The notes below the pieces were generated by a model. The model had not been told where the DNA came from. It searched no databases and was given only the letters and a program-made list of their open reading frames with translations. The position numbers and the translations under genes were made by a program. 10,987 nucleotides of DNA from JAHISC01 sp964645815 (lineage in GTDB: Bacteria > Patescibacteriota > Patescibacteriia > UBA9934). The stretch covers positions 1-10,987 of the forward strand of contig CAZYCR010000025.1 in assembly GCA_964645815.1 (NCBI GenBank), read 5' to 3'. Shown here in pieces: positions 6,175-10,987 of the stretch (position 1 is its first letter; each line of letters opens with the position of its first letter).

Positions 6175-8091
6175 ATGTCAATGCGTTACGAACACGATCA
6201 CGAAAACGATGTCATCTATTTTGCCAAGACAAACTTCCGCAATCAGATGAGAACGTTTGGTATAAAAACCGACGATCGCCGCCGCCACGTTTATATTATC
6301 GGAAAAACCGGCATGGGAAAAACTACTCTTTTGGAGAACATGATTCTCTCTGATATCTACGCCGGACATGGTTGTGCCTACATAGATCCGCACGGTGATA
6401 CAGCGGAAAAGATTTTGGATTTTATTCCGTCGTGGCGTATTAATGACGTTGTTTATTTTAATCCTTCGGATTTGGAACACCCGGTTGGCTTTAATATTTT
6501 GGAGTCAGTCAATGATGAATTAAAACATTTGGTGGCTGCTGGCATGATGTCGGTCTTCAAAAAGATTTGGGAAAACGTTTGGTCAGCTCGCATGGAGTAC
6601 ATTTTGAATAATACGATCTTGGCTCTATTAGATACTCCCGGAACAACTCTTTTAGGCATTAACCGGATGCTTTCCGACGCTGATTATCGTCACAAAATCG
6701 TGGCCAATGTTCGCGATCCGATCGTTAAACAGTTCTGGGTTAAAGAATTTGAAGCTTATCAAAGCAGTTTTGCGACAGAAGCTGTAGCGCCGATTCAAAA
6801 CAAAGTCGGTCAGTTTTTGTCAGCCTCCATTATTCGCAATATTGTTGCTCAAGCAAATTCAACTTTGGATATCAGAAAGATCATGGATGATCAGATGATT
6901 TTTATTGTCAACCTCTCCAAAGGGAGAATTGGAGAAGATGCTTCACGACTGCTCGGCGGTATGATTATCACCAAAATTCAGATGTCGGCCATGGAGCGTG
7001 TTGATATGCCTGAAGACAAGCGTCAGGATTTTTACATGTTTGTTGACGAGTTTCAGAACTTTGCTGTTGAGTCATTCGCTTCGATTCTCTCGGAAGCCAG
7101 AAAATATCGCTTGAATTTGATCATGGCACACCAATACATTGCTCAGCTCACCGAAGAAGTTCGTGACGCAGTGTTTGGCAACGTTGGTACGATTATTTCA
7201 TTTAGAGTTGGTTCACCGGATGCGCAATTCATGGAAGATGAATTCATGCCGCGATTTACTCCGGAAGATATTATCAATTTACCAAAGTTTGCCATCTACC
7301 TAAAACTTATGATCGATGGTGTGACTTCCATGCCATTTTCAGCGGCAACTTTACCTCCGATCGGAATGCGTACTAACAGTACGCAAAAAGTTGTCGAGCA
7401 ATCAAGAGAGCGTTACGGAGGTTCCAGAGAAAATATCGAGGAGCATGTGGCTCGTTGGAGCGGTTTTGGAGATGATGTTGATTTGGAGGCCGAATACAAA
7501 GCTACCAAAGACGCTAAAAAAGCTGCAAAGAAAGAAAAATATTTGCACGAATATATTTGTACTCGCTGTGGCAAAACATTCTCGATTCCAGTTGAGCTTG
7601 ATCGATCTCGTCCGATTTACTGTGAAGATTGTAAGCCAATTATCGACGCTGAAAGACAAAAAAAGAAGGACAGAAAGGGAGGTATGCAACCTGAAAAAGA
7701 AAAACGAGTGGTCGAAAAACCACCTCAAGTCAGAGAAGGTGAATTAGTTGAAAAAGAAACATCAGACACAAATATTTCATTGAAAGATCTGGCCCAACCT
7801 GCAGTTTCGGATATGCCCGAGACTCCGGTAGTCCAAGCCGAGGAAGCTACAATTAAGGCCGGTGAACTTCTTAAAAAAGATTTATCTTTGGCTGAAGAAA
7901 ATCTAGCCAAGCCAAAGCCGGTTATTCCAAGTCCTGAGCAGGAAGTTGTTAAGAGAAAAAGAAAGCGTCGCAAGCGCAAAAATAAATCTGTAGCGCCAGC
8001 AGAACAAATAGCGTCCCAGCCAAAACCAAAGATGCCGGAAGAAAATCAACAGCGGGTTGCACCCGGACAGATTGTTAATTTTGACGAGTAA
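6175..8091 (+). CDS. VirD4/TraG-like type IV secretion ATPase with zinc ribbon and basic tail
   Basis: This 638-residue protein belongs to the VirD4/TraD/HerA-like group of hexameric ATPases, which pump DNA or protein at membranes. Walker A is GKTGMGKTT (43-51), preceded by the typical DDRRRHVYII; IDPHGD (70-75) follows the first helix; Walker B is FYMFVDEFQNF (286-296), with catalytic Asp291/Glu292; ILSEARKYRLNLIMAHQ (304-320) is the sensor region. The ATPase core ends near residue 400 at SAATLPP. Residues 440-460 are Lys/Ala-rich. Two CxxC pairs (Cys462/Cys465 and Cys483/Cys486) form a zinc ribbon, followed by a charged tail with the strongly basic KRKRKRRKRK near 595-604. No membrane helix is present; the upstream gene supplies one. 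No relaxase, VirB4 or pilin is visible, so it may act in DNA uptake, pilus work or chromosome handling rather than conjugation (inference). Start is ATG 6175 or ATG 6181. Confidence 0.9.
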   Translation: MSMRYEHDHENDVIYFAKTNFRNQMRTFGIKTDDRRRHVYIIGKTGMGKTTLLENMILSDIYAGHGCAYIDPHGDTAEKILDFIPSWRINDVVYFNPSDLEHPVGFNILESVNDELKHLVAAGMMSVFKKIWENVWSARMEYILNNTILALLDTPGTTLLGINRMLSDADYRHKIVANVRDPIVKQFWVKEFEAYQSSFATEAVAPIQNKVGQFLSASIIRNIVAQANSTLDIRKIMDDQMIFIVNLSKGRIGEDASRLLGGMIITKIQMSAMERVDMPEDKRQDFYMFVDEFQNFAVESFASILSEARKYRLNLIMAHQYIAQLTEEVRDAVFGNVGTIISFRVGSPDAQFMEDEFMPRFTPEDIINLPKFAIYLKLMIDGVTSMPFSAATLPPIGMRTNSTQKVVEQSRERYGGSRENIEEHVARWSGFGDDVDLEAEYKATKDAKKAAKKEKYLHEYICTRCGKTFSIPVELDRSRPIYCEDCKPIIDAERQKKKDRKGGMQPEKEKRVVEKPPQVREGELVEKETSDTNISLKDLAQPAVSDMPETPVVQAEEATIKAGELLKKDLSLAEENLAKPKPVIPSPEQEVVKRKRKRRKRKNKSVAPAEQIASQPKPKMPEENQQRVAPGQIVNFDE

Positions 8092-8092
8092 T

Positions 8093-8737
8093 ATGGAGCA
8101 TCTCGATTTATTGACCAGCGACAACAAAAGAATTGCCGCAGATTTTTATGAGGCTGACGGGGACCATTTTGCAATTTTGATGCACATGATGCCGGCGACA
8201 AAAGAAAGCTGGCAAACATTTGCTGAAGAATTACAAAAGATCGGCATTAGTTCTTTGGCTTTTGATCAGCGCGGTCATGGAGCGAGCGAAGGCGGATCTT
8301 TGGGTTATCGGGAATTTACCGATGCTGAGCATCAGGCAAAAAAACTGGATCTAGTAGCCGCGATTGATGAGTTGAAAAGACATGGCACCCACGAAGAAAA
8401 GATCGCCTTAATCGGTGCTTCAATCGGTGCAAATTTAGCAATCGATTATCTTGGCCATCACTCCAGCTTCAAAGTTGGAGTAGCTTTGTCTCCCGGTCTT
8501 GATTATCACGGAGTCACAACAAAGGCAGCTGTCGAAGATTTGACCGCAGACCAAAGTCTGATGATCGTTGTTAGCAAAGAAGACGAATATTCTTTTCTGT
8601 CATCTCATGATTTAAAAGCAATCCAACCAAAAATCGAACTGATCGAAAAATCAGGTCTGGGTCATGGCACAGCAATGTTTGTGGCTGATAGCCAACTTCT
8701 CAAAAATGTGATTAGCTGGTTGAACCAAAAATTATGA
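8093..8737 (+). CDS. Alpha/beta hydrolase family protein
   Basis: The 214-residue protein is a small serine hydrolase of the alpha/beta fold. Visible motifs: the oxyanion-side HMMPATKESW (31-40), FDQRGHGASEGG (57-68) after strand beta-4, and the nucleophile elbow GASIG (108-112) with Ser110. Downstream the acid is in VVSKEDEYSF (159-168; Asp164 is the best candidate), and His191 in SGLGHGTAMF completes the triad. There is no signal peptide, so it acts in the cytoplasm. Substrate unknown; the family includes esterases, lipases and lysophospholipases. I chose ATG 8093, one base after the ATPase stop, over a TTG at 8057 that overlaps the ATPase, because the conserved fold begins after ATG 8093 and the spacing is typical of an operon. 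The stop overlaps the uppP start, so the two are translationally coupled. Confidence 0.88.
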   Translation: MEHLDLLTSDNKRIAADFYEADGDHFAILMHMMPATKESWQTFAEELQKIGISSLAFDQRGHGASEGGSLGYREFTDAEHQAKKLDLVAAIDELKRHGTHEEKIALIGASIGANLAIDYLGHHSSFKVGVALSPGLDYHGVTTKAAVEDLTADQSLMIVVSKEDEYSFLSSHDLKAIQPKIELIEKSGLGHGTAMFVADSQLLKNVISWLNQKL

Positions 8738-9525
8738 CAATTTTTCAAGCAATAATTTTAGGTGTTATTCAGGGAATAACCGAGTTTTTGCCGATCTCGA
8801 GTTCCGGTCATTTATTGATTTTTCCGGAAGTTTTGGGTTGGCAAATTCAGAGTTATGATTTTGACGTAACCATTCATTTGGCCACGCTTTTGGCAGTTCT
8901 TTGGGTTTTTTGGCCAGAAGTTAAGAAAATTATTTCGGGATTGTTTAAAAAAGGCGATGAGTATGGGCTTTTGGGTTGGAAAATTGCTTTAGCTACCATT
9001 CCGGCAGTTTTGGTGGGATTATTTTTGTCGCAACATGTGGACGCGATCAGATCCACACAGCTGGTTGCCATTAATTTAATTATTTGGGGTTTGGTTTTAG
9101 CGATTGCTGATTTTTACGAAAGAAGAGCCAAAAAAACTATTAGCAGCGTTGAAAAGTTCAGCTGGCGGTCAACTTTTTTGACTGGCTGTGCTCAGGCAGT
9201 TGCGTTGATTCCTGGAACGTCCAGATCTGGAATTACCATGAGCGCTGGAATGTTTTTGGGACTTGATCGGGAAACGGCTGCCAGATTTTCTTTTCTTTTG
9301 GGTGTACCGGCAATTTTGGGGGCAGGAGTTTTAGCAACGGCTGACACAATAGAAAATGGGCTGACAACACCGCCAATAGCTTTGATGGCGGGGTTTTTGG
9401 CAGCATTTCTTTGCGGTATTTTGGCCATTAAATTTTTGTTAAAGTTTCTGGTCAGATTCAATTTTACTTATTTCGCAATTTATCGGGTGATTCTGGGGAT
9501 AAGTTTATTGCTCTTTCTGGTTTAA
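8734..9525 (+). CDS. uppP: Undecaprenyl-diphosphatase UppP (BacA family)
   Basis: UppP is a membrane enzyme that removes a phosphate from undecaprenyl diphosphate, recycling the lipid carrier for peptidoglycan and other surface polymers; extra copies give bacitracin resistance. At 263 residues it is the usual family length. The first signature QGITEFLPISSSGH (13-26) supplies the (E/Q)xxxE pair (Gln13/Glu17) and His26; the second, PGTSRSGITMSAG (160-172), supplies the phosphate-binding Ser/Arg residues with Arg164. About seven or eight hydrophobic segments span the protein. The ATG overlaps the hydrolase stop (ATGA at 8734-8737), so translation is probably coupled. It is the last gene of the operon and is followed by a terminator. 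Assignment is firm. Confidence 0.96.
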   Translation: MTIFQAIILGVIQGITEFLPISSSGHLLIFPEVLGWQIQSYDFDVTIHLATLLAVLWVFWPEVKKIISGLFKKGDEYGLLGWKIALATIPAVLVGLFLSQHVDAIRSTQLVAINLIIWGLVLAIADFYERRAKKTISSVEKFSWRSTFLTGCAQAVALIPGTSRSGITMSAGMFLGLDRETAARFSFLLGVPAILGAGVLATADTIENGLTTPPIALMAGFLAAFLCGILAIKFLLKFLVRFNFTYFAIYRVILGISLLLFLV

Positions 9526-9531
9526 TCCACT

Positions 9532-9554
9532 AAAAACGCTTTATGGCGTTTTTT
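9532..9554 (+). terminator. Rho-independent terminator after uppP
   Basis: AAAAACGC (9532-9539) pairs with GCGTTTTT (9546-9553) around a six-base loop (TTTATG), the T-run being part of the stem. It lies six bases after the uppP stop. The A-rich 5' arm suggests it could also work on the reverse strand, though no gene on that side needs it. Confidence 0.75.
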
Positions 9555-9581
9555 GGTTTGAAAAATGCCAAACACTTTCCA

Positions 9582-9588
9582 AGAGGTG
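9582..9588 (+). promoter_or_regulatory. Strong Shine-Dalgarno site of the HD-domain gene
   Basis: AGAGGTG lies four bases before the GTG at 9593 and decides that start. It is the only canonical ribosome binding site in the window; the other genes have weak or none. Confidence 0.7.
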
Positions 9589-9592
9589 AACA

Positions 9593-10804
9593 GTGATCGA
9601 ATTTTTGCATGACTCCTGGCCTATCAGTCAGGAAAAGATGATGCTGACTAGAGATCACGCCGAGTGGCTCTGCTCGCTTTCCGTGAGGGATCACGTCGAG
9701 CGTCTACTCGCATTTCACGAAGCTGATCTGTCGTCCGAGAGTAACCGTTACTTCATCTTTGAGGGTGATAAGCTCCACAAGGTTGAAGCAACGCCCGAGG
9801 TTCAGCGTCTCGGCGGCGTCAGCCAGATCGAGATCAGCTCGATGTACGGTCTGGGGCTCCCTGAGCTTCACACCCGATTGGCACATACGCGACTGGGTGT
9901 GGCCTATGTGATCGTCTCCGGCCTGTTGGCCAAGGAAACGTTCCACCACATCACAACTCGAGCCGTGGCCATGCTGCTTCACGATATCCAGCATCCGCCG
10001 CTCTGCCATCCGGTCGACGCCGCACTACAGTCCGAGGGCTACGCTGATCACGAAGAGCGCGCGCAGAAGGTGATGCGGAGCAGCGTCAACATTCGTGCCG
10101 CTCTGGACATGGCCGGGATTAGCCTCGGTGACGTCTCCGAGATCATGCAAGAGGCAGGGGTCGACGGTGCCTACCAAGCTATCTTCGACACCATGTCCTA
10201 CAGTGTGCTCGACTGGGCCATGCTCGGTGAGCCTCTGCCCGATGACTTCGAGATGCGGCTGATCGAGAACTTCGATGGAGAAGCAGCGGGACTGCTCAAG
10301 GTCAAACGGCTGGGACTGCTCCAGGCGTTGCTGGAAATCCGAGCCCGTGGCTACCGAGAGATCTACTGCAGCCCGCGTGGTCGGGTCGGCGACAGCGTCC
10401 TGAGACAACTGACACGCCTGCTGTTGCGGGGTTCTGGCGATCATCGTCTGGTGCCCAGCGGTGTCATGAACTCCACCGACGCGCCCTTCATCTCCACGCT
10501 CGAGCACTACGTCAACAACGGCGCCGGCAGTTTCTGGCAGGCCGCCTGGCAGCTGGCTCGGGGTGATGCCACGACGCTCGTCCGCGACTGGCAACTCGAA
10601 GCCTTCGGTCATGATGAGGCCTTTGAGAGCCGGATTGCCGAACTCGAGGCAGACGGCAAAAACTTTCTCGTCTGTCCGTACTTCGACCATAACAAGAAGA
10701 AGGTCAGGGTCTTTGGTCCACTGGGGCCGGTGACCCTAAAGGCCAAGTCGAGAGGTCGGGACCGTCTCGATGAAGTCGCTTTCATTCTCGTCTACCTCGG
10801 TTAG
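9593..10804 (+). CDS. HD-domain phosphohydrolase, SAMHD1/dGTPase-like; GC-rich
   Basis: The 403-residue protein has the outline of an HD-type nucleotide phosphohydrolase like dGTPase and SAMHD1. VQRLGGVSQIE (70-80) resembles the family's opening helix. HTRLAHTRLGVAYV (93-106) matches the H-R-x-x-H segment (His98), LLHDIQHPPLCHP (128-140) holds the central His130/Asp131 pair, and HEERAQKV (153-160) follows. SVLDWAML (204-211; Asp207) could be the late metal-binding Asp. The C-terminal half, about residues 230-403, includes a basic segment KSRGR near 385; I do not recognise it. No signal peptide or membrane segment. Substrate unknown: dNTP triphosphohydrolase is possible but not proven. Codon choice differs from its neighbours (many CTG, CTC, GTC, GAG); two hand-counted lines at 9841 and 10321 were 60% and 65% GC, against 32% and 42% in lines at 7501 and 8881. 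This suggests horizontal transfer. Start set by GTG with AGAGGTG upstream. Confidence 0.8.
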   Translation: MIEFLHDSWPISQEKMMLTRDHAEWLCSLSVRDHVERLLAFHEADLSSESNRYFIFEGDKLHKVEATPEVQRLGGVSQIEISSMYGLGLPELHTRLAHTRLGVAYVIVSGLLAKETFHHITTRAVAMLLHDIQHPPLCHPVDAALQSEGYADHEERAQKVMRSSVNIRAALDMAGISLGDVSEIMQEAGVDGAYQAIFDTMSYSVLDWAMLGEPLPDDFEMRLIENFDGEAAGLLKVKRLGLLQALLEIRARGYREIYCSPRGRVGDSVLRQLTRLLLRGSGDHRLVPSGVMNSTDAPFISTLEHYVNNGAGSFWQAAWQLARGDATTLVRDWQLEAFGHDEAFESRIAELEADGKNFLVCPYFDHNKKKVRVFGPLGPVTLKAKSRGRDRLDEVAFILVYLG

Positions 10805-10817
10805 CGCCGAGAATCCG

Positions 10818-10835
10818 GCACACTTTAATGTGTGC
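10818..10835 (+). other. Small stem-loop after the HD gene
   Basis: GCACAC (10818-10823) pairs with GTGTGC (10830-10835) around a six-base loop (TTTAAT). It precedes the main terminator and may stabilise the transcript end. Low significance on its own. Confidence 0.4.
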
Positions 10836-10840
10836 AGCTC

Positions 10841-10872
10841 ACGCCTGGTGGCAATGCTTGCCAGGCGTTTTT
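10841..10872 (+). terminator. Rho-independent terminator after the HD gene
   Basis: ACGCCTGG (10841-10848) pairs with CCAGGCGT (10861-10868) as an eight-base-pair stem with a 12-base loop that may fold further (GCAA with TTGC), followed by TTTTT (10868-10872). It ends the GC-rich segment; AT-rich DNA follows. Confidence 0.85.
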
Positions 10873-10902
10873 GATATTTTGACCAGAACAATACAAGTAA
10901 AA

Positions 10903-10935
10903 AGGTAATTTTACCTAATTTTAGCCAATTGGGCT
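10903..10935. repeat. Inverted repeats and 10-bp-spaced direct repeats; possible operator
   Basis: AGGTAA (10903-10908) and TTACCT (10911-10916) are perfect inverted arms with a two-base centre. TAATTTTA occurs at 10906-10913 and again at 10916-10923, exactly 10 bases apart, about one helical turn. CCAATTGG (10925-10932) is a further palindrome, flanked by AGCC and GGCT arms with one extra G. This sits in the AT-rich region after the HD terminator and about 10 bases before a possible start codon at 10943. It could bind a dimeric regulator; short palindromes also arise by chance in AT-rich DNA. Confidence 0.4.
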
Positions 10936-10942
10936 GCAAAAG

Positions 10943-10987
10943 ATGAGATACATCGGTAACACTCCTCGGTTTGGGAAAAAGCATCTC
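10943..10987 (+). CDS. Possible start of an unknown gene, 3'-partial
   Basis: ATG 10943 opens a frame that runs off the right edge after 15 codons (MRYIGNTPRFGKKHL). No strong ribosome binding site precedes it, in keeping with most genes here. The residues suggest a soluble, basic N-terminus, but the fragment is too short to identify. The frame is also open upstream to 10925, without another ATG. Low confidence; it may not be a gene. Confidence 0.25.
   Translation, partial: MRYIGNTPRFGKKHL

Noticed and set aside
8057..8092. TTG start for the hydrolase, adding 12 residues
   Set aside because: It would overlap the ATPase by 35 bases; ATG 8093 lies one base after the ATPase stop and keeps the complete fold.
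9552..9573. Short inverted repeat GTTTG/CAAAC upstream of the HD gene
   Set aside because: Arms are only five bases, next to the uppP terminator; no promoter boxes with proper spacing could be found there, so no role is claimed.
10025..10690. Long reverse-strand frame of 221 codons
   Set aside because: It lies wholly within the HD gene, whose forward frame has recognisable motifs, a Shine-Dalgarno sequence and a terminator. Long antisense frames are expected in GC-rich coding DNA, and its translation resembles no family I know.
10736..10984. Reverse-strand frame of 82 codons at the right edge
   Set aside because: It runs through the HD gene's terminator hairpins and its 3' end, has no recognisable domain, and no ribosome binding site can be judged at the window edge.

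Overview
The window looks like a chromosomal segment of an AT-rich bacterium of the Candidate Phyla Radiation (Patescibacteria). This rests on three things recognised from memory of protein families, not on a database search: a VirD4/TraG-like ATPase of the type common in that group, preceded by its membrane-anchored partner; a SecD carrying a parvulin-type insertion; and a secreted bactofilin-like protein with membrane segments. Most genes have no clear Shine-Dalgarno sequence. TGA serves as a normal stop (end of the hydrolase gene). One run of ten Ns at 5289-5298 marks an assembly gap inside a gene, so the sequence is a draft assembly, probably metagenomic.

Layout, all genes on the + strand. 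Bases 1-1495 hold the end of a small coiled-coil protein and a secreted/membrane polymer-forming (bactofilin-like) protein, closed by a terminator near 1506-1540. A promoter at 1544-1572 drives secD and secF (1597-4513), the auxiliary motor of the Sec translocon, closed by a terminator at 4537-4562. An extended -10 promoter at 4598-4606 then starts a tight four-gene unit (4624-9525): a membrane-anchored protein with a proline-rich tail, the VirD4-like ATPase with a zinc ribbon and a basic tail, a small alpha/beta hydrolase, and undecaprenyl-diphosphatase (uppP), closed by a terminator at 9532-9554.

Bases 9581-10872 are different in character: one clearly GC-richer gene for an HD-domain phosphohydrolase, with a strong Shine-Dalgarno sequence and its own terminator. 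After it the sequence returns to AT-rich DNA holding a 10-bp-spaced repeat, inverted repeats and perhaps the start of another gene at the right edge.

Functionally, most of the window concerns the cell envelope: protein export (SecDF, with a folding domain built into SecD), a surface or scaffold protein, a DNA- or protein-pumping ATPase system, and recycling of the undecaprenyl lipid carrier. The two most notable items are the SecD-parvulin fusion and the compositionally foreign HD-phosphohydrolase cassette. No rRNA, tRNA, CRISPR or insertion sequence was seen, and no stretch above 300 bases lacks a gene.
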